Source: Acidisarcina sp963790505
GTDB taxonomy: Bacteria > Acidobacteriota > Terriglobia > Terriglobales > Acidobacteriaceae
Direction: 5' to 3'
Assembly: GCA_963790505.1 (NCBI GenBank)
Contig: CAWBOT010000004.1
Span: 1,550,001-1,614,000 of the forward strand
Length of the DNA: 64,000 nt
Shown: piece by piece, positions 1 through 8,449 of the stretch
Numbering within the stretch: position 1 is the first letter of the stretch
Layout of the letters: each line of letters begins with the position of its first letter
Position numbers and translations under genes: made by a program
The notes under the pieces: generated by a model
What the model saw: only the letters and a program-made list of their open reading frames with translations
Told to the model about the DNA's origin: nothing
Database searches by the model: none

Positions 1-198
1 ATGTCCTTGTTGACTGAGATCATCATGAGCTGGCCGGGGCTTGGCCCTTTGCTGCTTGAAGCGGTCATGGAGCATGACGTTTACGTGGTCGTCGGCGCGG
101 TCATGCTTTCGACCCTGCTTCTGGTCAGTGCCACTACCGTGACAGATATTCTGCTGTTTGCGGCTGACCCTCGAATCCGGGCGGAGGGGTTAAGATGA
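1..198 (+). CDS. ABC transporter permease (DppB/OppB type), 3' end only
   Basis: This is the C-terminal part of an inner-membrane permease of the dipeptide/oligopeptide ABC family; the gene begins left of the window, so the ATG at base 1 is probably internal. The visible 65 residues show the WPGLGPLLLEAV segment and a final hydrophobic helix ending at LLFAADPRIR, as in DppB-type permeases, where this end carries the last transmembrane helix. The TGA stop (196-198) overlaps the ATG of the next permease as ATGA, so translation is probably coupled. The family assignment is firm; the substrate (peptide, nickel or sugar) cannot be read from this fragment. Confidence 0.85.
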   Translation: MSLLTEIIMSWPGLGPLLLEAVMEHDVYVVVGAVMLSTLLLVSATTVTDILLFAADPRIRAEGLR

Positions 199-1217
199 AA
201 CTCCGCAGGGCGTTTCTCGTGCCGATGATCTGCCTCGTGGCCATCCACATCGTCGTACTGCTGGCAGGATTTTTCTCACCGTATGATTTCGCCGAACAGG
301 ATCGCGACGCGTCCTATGCGCCCCCAGTCCGAATCCACTGGTTAAGCAGAGACGGCCGGATGCTCTGGCATCCATTTGTTTATCGTTTGAACCAGCAAGC
401 GGGAGAGTTCGAGGAGGACACGCGGACTCCTTACCCCGTTCAACTCTTGCCGCAAGGTTCCGCTTATACAATCGCTGGTCTGTTCTCATGGAATCGACAT
501 CTTTTCGGGGTGAATGCTCCCGCCCATCTTTGGCTGATGGGCACGGATGGTTACGGGAGGGACCTTTTTTCCCGCGTCTTGTATGGCGGCCAAATCTCTC
601 TTTTCGCCGGGCTGCTGGCGACGCTGCTCACTCTGATTCTCGGCGTAAGCATGGGCGCCCTCGCGGGCTTCTATGGAAGCTGGCTCGATGCGGCGGTCAT
701 GCGTTGCGTCGATATCTTTATGGCACTTCCCTGGCTATACCTACTGCTTGCCCTGAGAGCGTTTCTTCCTTTACAAATCGGGCCTGCAGAGGCGTTCCTG
801 GTTCTGGTTGCGGTCATCGGGGTGGTTGGCTGGGGGCGGCCTGCCCGCCTTATTCGCGGGGTCGTGTTGAGCGCTCGGGAGCGGAGCTATATTTTGGCGG
901 CAAGGTCGTTTGGAGCCTCTGACCTGTATCTTCTGCGTCGACACGTCCTTCCTGAAACCCGCGACCTCGTTCTCACGCAGGCAGCTCTCCTCATTCCTCA
1001 ATATGTGCTCGCAGAGGTGACTTTATCGTTTCTTGGCCTTGGCGTCGGTGAACCTGTTCCCAGCTGGGGAAGCATGCTCACCGCTCTGCAGCAATACCAT
1101 GTGCTGGTTTCCAAGTGGTGGATGTTTTTTCCGGGATTGGTCTTGATCCCGGTCTTTCTGAGCTACGGCCTGATGTCGAACGCTCTCCAACAGGGCATGA
1201 ACCAGAGCGGAGAGTAG
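195..1217 (+). CDS. ABC transporter permease (DppC/OppC type)
   Basis: This is the second inner-membrane permease of a peptide-type ABC importer, 340 residues. One N-terminal helix (about residues 7-28) is followed by a long non-membrane stretch (about 30-95). The binding-protein-dependent transport domain with five further helices begins near the DGYGRDLFSRV motif. The EAA-loop equivalent, ILAARSFGASDLYLLRRHVL, is the site that contacts the ATPase subunit. The start at 195 is set by the ATGA overlap with the upstream permease. The binding-protein gene follows after 5 bases. No ATPase gene is in the window; it may lie to the left. Confidence 0.92.
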   Translation: MKLRRAFLVPMICLVAIHIVVLLAGFFSPYDFAEQDRDASYAPPVRIHWLSRDGRMLWHPFVYRLNQQAGEFEEDTRTPYPVQLLPQGSAYTIAGLFSWNRHLFGVNAPAHLWLMGTDGYGRDLFSRVLYGGQISLFAGLLATLLTLILGVSMGALAGFYGSWLDAAVMRCVDIFMALPWLYLLLALRAFLPLQIGPAEAFLVLVAVIGVVGWGRPARLIRGVVLSARERSYILAARSFGASDLYLLRRHVLPETRDLVLTQAALLIPQYVLAEVTLSFLGLGVGEPVPSWGSMLTALQQYHVLVSKWWMFFPGLVLIPVFLSYGLMSNALQQGMNQSGE

Positions 1218-1222
1218 ACGAT

Positions 1223-2982
1223 ATGAAAGCCATGTTTTTGCCACTCCTGTGCCCTGCCATGCTTTTGTGGGGTGGGTATGCGCTTGCATTCGATGCGGTC
1301 AAAACGGTCGAAGAGGTCATGGTTGTCGACACTGCTGCCGGCGTCTTTGGCCGCAGCCTGGTAGTCGGCTTACGCTCCGAGCCGAAGACCTTGAATCCAG
1401 TGGTATCGAATGATGCTTCTTCTCGAGAGGTCATTGCTCAGACGACGGCAGACCTGATCCATATCAACCGAAGCACGCAGCAGCCCGAGCTGGCACTGGC
1501 AAGTTCCTGGAAGGCATCTTCCGATGGGCTGCGCTACACAGTGCAGCTTCGCAAGGGGCTGCGCTTTTCTGATGGGGTGCCGTTCGACGCCGATGATGTG
1601 CTTTTCAGTTTCAAGGTGTACCTCGACGAAAAGGTAGACGCGCCGCAACGCGATTCTCTCATCATTGCCGGGCAGCCTGTTTCGGTCGCAAAGACTGGCC
1701 CTTATACTGTGACATTTACGCTCGCCAAGCCGTACGCTTCGGCAGAGAGGTTGTTTGACAGCGTAGCGATCCTGCCCCGTCATCTTCTTGAGGACTCGTA
1801 CGGGCAGGGAAACCTGACGCGGGCCTGGAGCTTAAGCACCTCGCCGTCGGAAATGGCGGGCCTTGGGCCATTTTGCATGAAGGCATATGTGCCGGGTCAG
1901 CGGCTGACGCTGCAACGCAATCCTTACTACTGGAAGGTCGATCGTCAGGGGAGGCGTCTGCCATATCTGGCGGATCTGACGTTTCTTTTTGCCGGGAATG
2001 AAGACGCCCAGGTTGTCCGCTTTGAGGCAGGCGAAACGGACACCCTGAATCGGATCAGCGCGCAGAATTATGCCGTCCTGGAAAAGGAGCAAGCCTCACG
2101 CAACCTGCAGCTCTACGACCTCGGTCCCGGCCTGGAATATAACTTCCTGCTCTTCAATTTGAACTCAACATTACCACCGAAAGCCAGCGAAATCGCGAGC
2201 AGGCAAGCGTGGTTTCGAGAGGTGAAGTTCCGTCTGGCGGTCTCCGCGGCTATCGATCGAGAGGCGATGAACCGTATTGTTTACCTCGGTCGCGGCGCGC
2301 CTCTGTGGACCCATGTAACTCCTGGCAATCGGATGTGGTTCGATTCCTCAATTCCGAGACCCGCGCGCTCCCTCAACCGCGCTCGCGAACTTCTCGCGCA
2401 GGCCGGCTTTTCCTGGCGGCCAGACGGCTCCCTCATCGATACTCGCGGTTTGCCGGTTGAGTTCTCCATTATCACAAGCGCCTCCAGCAGCCAGCGCACC
2501 GAGATGGCAACGATGATTCAGGAAGACTTAAAAGAAATAGGGATCCGCGTCGGCGTTGTCCCATTGGAATTCAAGGCTATGCTGGACCGGGTGTTGCAAA
2601 CCCACGATTATGAGGCGGCAATTATGGGCTTGGGGGGGGAGACACCGATCCCAACTCGCAGATGAATGTCTGGCTCTCGTCGGGAGACGATCATCTGTGG
2701 AATTTGGGCCAAACCAAGCCGTCTACCCCCTGGGAGTCAGAGATCGATCGACTGATGACGCGGCAGATGTCAACCGTACCGACGAAACAGAGGAAACAGC
2801 TTTATGATCGTGTGCAAGAAATTGAGGTCGAGAATATGCCAGTTATCTGCCTGGTAAGTCCGGATGTCTTAGTCGCGGCAAGGCATCGGGTCGGTGACTT
2901 CAAGCCGGCGATCCTCGATCCGCAGACACTTTGGAATTCCGAGCAGCTCTATATTCGCGATGAGCAGAAGGCAACGAAATGA
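1223..2982 (+). CDS. Peptide ABC transporter substrate-binding protein, interrupted by a frameshift
   Basis: This is an SBP_bac_5 family periplasmic binding protein. The ATG at 1223 begins a signal peptide with a hydrophobic core (LPLLCPAMLLWGG) and likely cleavage after ALA. Family landmarks include GLRSEPKTLNPV near the mature N-terminus and LRKGLRFSDGVPFDADDV. The first frame ends at a TGA at 2663-2665. The remaining about 106 residues continue in the -1 frame and include PNSQMNVWLSSGDDH. The break lies at a run of eight G (2632-2639): one more G gives GGGDTDPNSQM across the junction, the expected family sequence. This is either a sequencing error, a real mutation, or slippage on the run. 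The stop at 2982 overlaps the sigma gene start (ATGA). Confidence 0.85.
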
Positions 2983-3581
2983 CGTCCTCCCATGTCGTGG
3001 CAGGCCACGAGAGCACGTTATCGAAACCGGTTTCGGACGACACAAAGCTGATTCAGGGCTGCCTGCAGGGTAACGAGGATTCCTGGTCGGCACTATTGTC
3101 CAAATACAAGAACCTCATCTTCTCTATTCCGATCAAGTACGGCTTCTCGCGCGAGGAAGCAGCGGATATCTTCCAGTCGGTTTGTCTGGATATCCTTCAC
3201 GATCTCGGCAATTTGCGCGAACCTCGCGCTTTCGCAGGCTGGCTGATTCGCGTTACCCACAACAAGTGCCTCCATCAGTTGAAGCAGAATCGGCGGTTTG
3301 TCTCTAATGAGGAGAATCCGCTGGAACCGGTGATACCGACAAGTGAAATTCCGGAAAATAGGTTGCGAGAACTGCAGAAGGAGCAGGTGCTGCGAGATGC
3401 CATCGAGTCGCTAAACCCTCGCTGTCGCCAGCTTGTAGAAATCCTTTTTTTTGAATCGCCGCCTCGGCCATACAAAGACGTAGCGTCGTCTCTCGGTCTG
3501 GCCACTGGATCGATCGGCTTTATCCGGGCGCGCTGCCTGCAAAAGCTCGGTGAAAAACTACGACATATGGGCTTCGGGTGA
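2979..3581 (+). CDS. ECF-type RNA polymerase sigma factor
   Basis: This 200-residue protein has the two-domain layout of extracytoplasmic-function sigma factors. Region 2 (about residues 25-100) includes the core-binding and -10 recognition stretch around FSREEAADIFQSVCLDIL and WLIRVTHNKCL. A linker leads to region 4 (about 130-195), a helix-turn-helix around YKDVASSLGLATGSIGFIRARCL that would read the -35 element. It has no extra C-terminal domain. Its start overlaps the binding-protein stop and its stop overlaps the CHAT gene start (GTGA), so it is probably made in step with both. No membrane-bound anti-sigma is adjacent; the nearest anti-sigma-like candidate is the H/C/C-motif protein at 7687. 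Confidence 0.93.
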   Translation: MTSSHVVAGHESTLSKPVSDDTKLIQGCLQGNEDSWSALLSKYKNLIFSIPIKYGFSREEAADIFQSVCLDILHDLGNLREPRAFAGWLIRVTHNKCLHQLKQNRRFVSNEENPLEPVIPTSEIPENRLRELQKEQVLRDAIESLNPRCRQLVEILFFESPPRPYKDVASSLGLATGSIGFIRARCLQKLGEKLRHMGFG

Positions 3582-6460
3582 AGAAGGCGTTTGGTGGCGA
3601 GCAGCGCGGTACTGAGTCTCCGGAGTGGAGTCTGTGGATCGAGAACGAAGGCCTTTCCAACCAGCGGGCCAGGACGAAGATCATCCTGGAGCATCCGGAA
3701 TTGATGCGAACCGAAGTCGTATCCGACCTCGCCGCCTCAGTACCTCGGCTGGTTCGATCCGATAGAAGAAGAGCGTTGAACGTCGCTGACCTGGCGGCGA
3801 CAATCGCGGACAGTCTTGGAGATTCCGGGGCAATTGCTCAAAGCCAGCGCGCCAAGGGAAATGCACTTCATGGGCTTGGCCGGAATAAGGCCGCAGTGGA
3901 ACATCACCGGAGGGCGTTGCAACTCTTCCGGTCCACCGGCGACGCTGACCAGATCGCGCGAACGCTCAGCACTTCGATTCAGCCGTTAATCCTGCAAGGT
4001 CGTATTGATGAGGCCTTCGCCTTTGCTCGGGAGGCCAGGGAAATTTTCTCCAGGCGCGGTGATCATTGGCGCGTTGCCCGGCTGGAACTCAATCTGGGCA
4101 ATATCTTCGACCGTCGCGATCGCTTCCAGGAGGCGCTTGCCTGTTACGAGAACGCCTATCGATATCTATCTGTTCACGGTGGCAACGATCCGGAAGCTGT
4201 AGCCGCGGCCCTGCACAATATCGCGGTTTCCTGCATACGCCTCAACGATTTTCGGAAGGCGGAGACCACCTTCAAACAAGTGCGCGATTTCGCGGCGGAA
4301 CGCAAGATGCACACGGTGGTGGCGCAGACGGACTACAACGTGGCGTGGCTCCACTATCTTCGTGGAGACTATAGCCGCGCGATTTCCATGTTGCGCGAAG
4401 CGCGGGAAACTTGCCGCTCCAGCGGTGACCGATACCACGTCGGTCTCTGTAGCCTGGATCTTTCCGAAATTTATCTGGAACTCAACATGAGTAGGGAAGC
4501 AGCGGAGACTGCTGGGCAGGCAAGTGCCGTATTCCAGCACCTGGGAATGCGGTATGAGAGGGGAAAGGCGCTCGCGAATGTGGCGATCGCCTTCGGGCAG
4601 CAGGGTAAAGCCGATCATGCTACTAGGTTGTTTCTCCGCGCCCGCCGCATTCTGGCGAAGGAGCGAAGCAAGATACTGCCGTCACTCGTCGATCTCTATC
4701 GGGCGGTTGTGCTGGTTGATGAAAAGCGTGATGCTGAAGCGTACCGGCTCTGCCTTGCGGCCCTGAAGGTATTTCAGAGATTCAAGCTCTCGAACAAGGC
4801 GGTAGTCTGCCGCCTCTTGCTGGCACGCATATACCTACGCCGCAACGATCTCGTCCACGGCCGTCAGCAGTGCGGACGCGCATTAAGAGAAGCCGAGACT
4901 CTGGAGTCGCCGGTGCTGAGTTCCCAGGCGCTGGCTCTCATGGGACAAATCGAAGGCGCACTGGGGCGCTATCGGCGCTCCTATGAGGCATATCGCCGTG
5001 CGCGGGAGTCGCTGGAACAACTGCGCAACAGTATCCATGGAGAAGAGCTGAAGATCTCCTTTATGAAAGACCGGGTGGAGATTCTTGAGGCTCTTGTTGC
5101 CCTCTCGTTAAGACGCGGTCACACGGGTGCGGCGCTTATTGAGGCGTTTGAATATGTCCAAGAGGCCAAGTCCCGCAGCCTGCTGGACGTCTTGTCCACA
5201 TCCCGATCTGCGTCGTGGCTGGCGCCGCAGGGGCAGACCGAGTTCGCAAGACGAGTCCGGGCTCTGCGAGAAGAGCTGAACTGGTATTTCCACAAGATAG
5301 AGAGGGCGCAGCTCGACCAGGTCTCTCAAGTGGAATTGGCCCGGCTCCGGCAGGACTCACGCCAGCGGGAGCGTGAACTTCTGAACTTGCTGCGCGAGCA
5401 CGCCCCGGAAGAGGAAAATCAAAGTGGCGGCCGGGTCGGGGCCGCCTTGGACGTCGAACGGATCAGGCAATCGCTGCCGCTTGACACCCTCATTCTGGAA
5501 TACTTCCAGGTTCAGGACCGCATTGTCGTGTTCTTACTAGGCCAAGACCGGATGAACTTCGTTTCCCTGGCGGGGTCATCCCAGGTATCTTCCTTCCTGG
5601 AGCTATTGCGGTTTCAATTGGCGAAGCCTCATCTCGGCGCCGACTATGCCAAAGCCTTTGGGCCTGCTTTGCTGCGTTCGGTCCAGGTGCATTTGAGGAA
5701 CCTTTACGAATCGCTGATCGGCCCTATTCGCGGGTGGCTCAAAGCGGCACACCTTATCATCGCTCCCCATGGAGTTCTGCACAATTTGCCGTTTCAGGCG
5801 CTTTTCGACGGAGAACGATATCTGATCGACGATTTCACAATCTCCTACGCCCCAAGCGCCAGTGTTTTCGCCTACTGTCAAGCACGTTTGGCAACGACTA
5901 GCGACGCCGCTTTGATTTTCGGCGTTCCCGACGAAGCTGTTCCTTTTGTGCAAGAGGAAGTTGCGTCGGTCGCTAGAAACTTGGCCAACTCCCAGCTCTA
6001 CTTAGGGTCGGAAGCTACGGCGAAGCGCCTTCGCGAGCAAGGGCAGCACTGCCGGTTCCTCCATATCGCGACCCACGGTTATTTTCGCCGAGACAGCCCG
6101 ATGTTTTCGGGAATACGACTCGGGGACTCGTATCTCAGCCTTTACGATCTCTATCAAATGAAATTACCGGCAGAACTTGTAACGCTGAGCGGGTGCTCCA
6201 CTGGACTGAATGTCGTCGCCGCCGGCGACGAACTGCTCGGACTGGCGCGTGGCCTTATTCACTCCGGGGCGCAGACCTCGTTGCTGACCCTGTGGGATAT
6301 CCAGGACCGCAGCACGGCACATTTCATGAATCACTTTTATAGCCAAATAGCCAGCGCGCAGAATAAAGCCGAGGCGATGCAGAGGGCTATGCAGTTGTCG
6401 AAACTCGAGCATCCTCATCCGTATTATTGGGCACCATTCATTCTGGTCGGCCGAGTATAG
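3578..6460 (+). CDS. TPR-CHAT domain protein (caspase-like cysteine protease family)
   Basis: This 960-residue protein starts at a GTG overlapping the sigma stop. Residues about 60-460 form many helical tetratricopeptide-type repeats (for example ALACYENAYRYLSVHG and AISMLREARETCRSSGDR). A charged helical linker (about 520-620) precedes a C-terminal CHAT domain (about 680-960). The catalytic pair is present: His833 in HIATHGYF and Cys873 in LSGCSTGL, followed by LLGLARGLIHSGAQTSLLTLW. The CHAT family is caspase/separase-like. In type III-E CRISPR systems a TPR-CHAT protease cleaves a protein that inhibits an ECF sigma. The coupled ECF sigma makes a similar protease-to-transcription role plausible here, but this is inference. 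No signal peptide is visible, so it is presumably cytoplasmic. Confidence 0.93.
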   Translation: MKKAFGGEQRGTESPEWSLWIENEGLSNQRARTKIILEHPELMRTEVVSDLAASVPRLVRSDRRRALNVADLAATIADSLGDSGAIAQSQRAKGNALHGLGRNKAAVEHHRRALQLFRSTGDADQIARTLSTSIQPLILQGRIDEAFAFAREAREIFSRRGDHWRVARLELNLGNIFDRRDRFQEALACYENAYRYLSVHGGNDPEAVAAALHNIAVSCIRLNDFRKAETTFKQVRDFAAERKMHTVVAQTDYNVAWLHYLRGDYSRAISMLREARETCRSSGDRYHVGLCSLDLSEIYLELNMSREAAETAGQASAVFQHLGMRYERGKALANVAIAFGQQGKADHATRLFLRARRILAKERSKILPSLVDLYRAVVLVDEKRDAEAYRLCLAALKVFQRFKLSNKAVVCRLLLARIYLRRNDLVHGRQQCGRALREAETLESPVLSSQALALMGQIEGALGRYRRSYEAYRRARESLEQLRNSIHGEELKISFMKDRVEILEALVALSLRRGHTGAALIEAFEYVQEAKSRSLLDVLSTSRSASWLAPQGQTEFARRVRALREELNWYFHKIERAQLDQVSQVELARLRQDSRQRERELLNLLREHAPEEENQSGGRVGAALDVERIRQSLPLDTLILEYFQVQDRIVVFLLGQDRMNFVSLAGSSQVSSFLELLRFQLAKPHLGADYAKAFGPALLRSVQVHLRNLYESLIGPIRGWLKAAHLIIAPHGVLHNLPFQALFDGERYLIDDFTISYAPSASVFAYCQARLATTSDAALIFGVPDEAVPFVQEEVASVARNLANSQLYLGSEATAKRLREQGQHCRFLHIATHGYFRRDSPMFSGIRLGDSYLSLYDLYQMKLPAELVTLSGCSTGLNVVAAGDELLGLARGLIHSGAQTSLLTLWDIQDRSTAHFMNHFYSQIASAQNKAEAMQRAMQLSKLEHPHPYYWAPFILVGRV

Positions 6461-6525
6461 CGGCGAGTTCCTCGAATCATGTTTCTGCAGTCCCCGGGTT
6501 TCGCTTTGCTCAGCGACCGTAGATC

Positions 6526-6574
6526 TCTTCTCGAAATATTCCTTACTCCGCCTATATTTTTCCTGCCTGCGCAC
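6526..6574 (+). promoter_or_regulatory. Conserved upstream element, copy 1 (shared with 7570-7618)
   Basis: The stretch before the Crp/Fnr gene contains AAATATTCC (6534-6542), then CCTATATTTTT (6551-6561), then TGCGCACACCCTTCAT-like sequence. A diverged copy with the same blocks in the same order sits before the gene at 7687. The spacer between the first two blocks is 8 bases here and 4 in the other copy. It lies about 100-145 bases upstream of the start at 6672. Being in front of two genes of one locus suggests a shared promoter or operator; the unequal spacer argues against a simple -35/-10 pair. Confidence 0.45.
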
Positions 6575-6671
6575 ACCCTTCATGCCAGATGTTCTGGTTC
6601 ATAGCCCTTCCAGGCGCCAGGGAACCAAAGAGCAAGTAAATGCAGAAATGATTCATTTGGAGGTTTGCTCT

Positions 6672-7358
6672 ATGTCATTTATTCCTGCCGACGATGCAGC
6701 AGCACCGATCATGACTCCCATTTTTGCGCCTGCACTGTCCTCCTGCGTGGCGTTTCTAGGGGCGTTGCCTCCAGCACGACAAGTGAAAGCCTCGTCCACA
6801 CTCATCGCCCAGGATGAGCGGGTCAGGAAAGTCTTGTTGGTTCGAACGGGCCTGGTCAAGCTGACCCATATCAATTCCGAGGGCCGTGAGGCGCTGATCG
6901 GACTTCGATCTGATGGCTGGTATGCGGGCTCTGCCTCGGTGATCCTGAATAGTCCAAGCGTTTATTCGGTCTGCGCCTCGTCCGACTGCACCGTTGTTGA
7001 GATTGCGTCGAGCGATTTCCTGCGATATATCCACAGTAGCCCCGAAGTGCTAAATCACTTCATCCTCGGACTTTGCCGGGAAGTGAACTCATTCTCCGGC
7101 CTGCAAATTGAATTGATGTCCAGCCGGGCTGAAGATCGACTGAATCTGTTGTTACGTGAGCGCGCGGCGGGCTCATTGACCGGGGGGATCCTTGATCCAT
7201 TGCCATTACTGAAGCAAATGGAGCTTGCACAGTTGATTTCGATCTCTCCGGAGCACTTAAGCAGGCTTCAAAAAAAGAGAAAGGTCGATTTCTGCACGAA
7301 GAGGCCCGCACCCGTTGTTGCCAGTGACGGATACCCACGCTTGAACCGCCCCTCCTGA
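6672..7358 (+). CDS. Crp/Fnr family transcriptional regulator
   Basis: This 228-residue protein has an N-terminal cyclic-nucleotide-binding-type beta roll (about residues 20-130, including VRTGLVKLTHINSEGREALI and GWYAGSASVIL), a dimerisation helix, and a C-terminal winged helix. The recognition helix reads SPEHLSRLQ, with Glu194, Ser197 and Arg198 matching the E..SR signature that lets FNR-type proteins read TTGAT half-sites. The FNR iron-sulfur cysteine cluster is not present at the N-terminus, so the effector is unknown. The start at 6672 is preferred over an in-frame ATG at 6582 because GGAGG (6659-6663) sits 8 bases before it. A perfect TTGAT-N4-ATCAA site lies downstream at 10081. Confidence 0.9.
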   Translation: MSFIPADDAAAPIMTPIFAPALSSCVAFLGALPPARQVKASSTLIAQDERVRKVLLVRTGLVKLTHINSEGREALIGLRSDGWYAGSASVILNSPSVYSVCASSDCTVVEIASSDFLRYIHSSPEVLNHFILGLCREVNSFSGLQIELMSSRAEDRLNLLLRERAAGSLTGGILDPLPLLKQMELAQLISISPEHLSRLQKKRKVDFCTKRPAPVVASDGYPRLNRPS

Positions 7359-7686
7359 GCCTCTAGGGAAGGCTGACAATCTCACCTGCGCTGTCGCCGA
7401 CGAACCTCCCGCAACTAATCGAGAAGGCCAGCAAAGCTTCCAAGCTGGCATGGCACTTGTGCTTTCCATCGTGCCACGTCCCGGCATTCCGATTTCAAGA
7501 AAAAGGGCCTCTACAGTTCTTCTATTTCGGAGTATTGTGTTGGCGTCGGTTGATTCTGCCCAGCCGACGCTTTGAGAAAAATATTCCGCTGCCTATATTT
7601 TTTACGCATGTGCGAGACCTTGATAACAGGGTACTTAAGTACGATATGAACCGGTAGCCGAGGATGCCGGGCACCGCGGAGGTAGG
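7359..7686. other. 328-base intergenic region with second upstream element
   Basis: There is no convincing gene. The interval holds the second copy of the conserved element (7570-7618) and a GGAGG ribosome-binding site (7678-7682) for the next gene. A short inverted pair TGGCAC/GTGCCA near 7450-7475 is too weak to call. The rest shows nothing recognisable. Confidence 0.6.
7570..7618 (+). promoter_or_regulatory. Conserved upstream element, copy 2 (shared with 6526-6574)
   Basis: It contains AAAATATTCC (7578-7587), a 4-base spacer, CCTATATTTTTT (7592-7603) and TGCGAGACCTTGAT-like sequence, parallel to the copy before the Crp/Fnr gene. It lies about 70-115 bases upstream of the start at 7687. 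The two copies are clearly related by eye but differ by small insertions. A shared promoter or regulator site is the simplest reading. Confidence 0.45.
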
Positions 7687-8301
7687 ATGAAACACTTTTC
7701 AATCACGGAATGGGCAGATTTTGTGCGCGACGTTGCGACAGCCGAGCAGGCCGTGCAGATGCAGAAGCACCTGGACGAAGGCTGCAGCGGTTGTACCGAA
7801 ACGGTGCAAACGTGGAAGTCCGTCACGGAATACGCAAAACGAGAGGTATCTTATGAGCCGCCTGCCAGTGCACTCCGGCTGGCAAAATCCTACTTCGCAC
7901 CGTTCAAGGCGGCCGCCAACCAGGCGACGGGCATCCAAGTCGCGAGGCTGAGCTTCGATAACTTTGCGCATGGGATGCAGGTCGGGGTACGCGGGGCGGA
8001 CCCGCAGCCGCGTCAGCTGATGTACGAGTATGACGGCATATTTATCGATCTGCGCCTGGAGCAAGGGCCCGCGTCGCGTGAGCTTGTTCTCGTAGGACAG
8101 ATCGCAGACTCCGCTCAATCATCCGTAAATCCGGAAGGGATTCCCGTATCCCTCTTGAGCGGTAGTAATACTCTGCTGGAGACATCGGCGAATCAGTCCG
8201 GTGAATTCCACTTTTCCTTTCGACCGTCAAAACACCTCCAGTTGTCCATCGGCCTGAAAGAAACTTCCGTACTGTTATCTCTGCCTGAAGCAGAGGCCTG
8301 A
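7687..8301 (+). CDS. Small protein with anti-sigma-like zinc motif (H-x4-C-x2-C) and C-terminal beta domain
   Basis: This 204-residue protein has no confident family name. The first about 55 residues are helical and carry His28, Cys33 and Cys36 (KHLDEGCSGC). This resembles the H-x3-C-x2-C zinc motif of many anti-sigma factors, with one extra residue between His and the first Cys. The C-terminal about 100 residues are beta-rich (for example RELVLVGQIADS and GEFHFSFRPSKHLQLSIGL), like carboxypeptidase-regulatory-type domains. No signal peptide or transmembrane helix is visible. GGAGG 4 bases upstream supports the start. A role as cytoplasmic partner of the ECF sigma at 2979 is inference. It could equally be an unrelated accessory to the S8 protease gene downstream. 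Confidence 0.7.
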   Translation: MKHFSITEWADFVRDVATAEQAVQMQKHLDEGCSGCTETVQTWKSVTEYAKREVSYEPPASALRLAKSYFAPFKAAANQATGIQVARLSFDNFAHGMQVGVRGADPQPRQLMYEYDGIFIDLRLEQGPASRELVLVGQIADSAQSSVNPEGIPVSLLSGSNTLLETSANQSGEFHFSFRPSKHLQLSIGLKETSVLLSLPEAEA

Positions 8302-8449
8302 AAGAGTTAGTATAAGAATTGTCCGAACGTTTCAGCAGATAGCGACGGGCGTAAGGTGGTGATGTAGTTACTTTGGAGTATTGTCATCCTTCTGTTAATG
8401 CCTTGGTTCTTGTTCTTTCCGGTTCGCAGTTGCAAGTCGGGGGGGGTTG

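Noticed and set aside
3578..6460. Type III-E CRISPR (Craspase) locus
   Set aside because: TPR-CHAT and ECF sigma are present, but there is no Cas7-11-type effector and no repeat-spacer array in the window.
7440..7480. Sigma-54 promoter
   Set aside because: TGGCAC and TTGTGC blocks occur, but the GG-to-GC spacing does not fit the required 10 bases.
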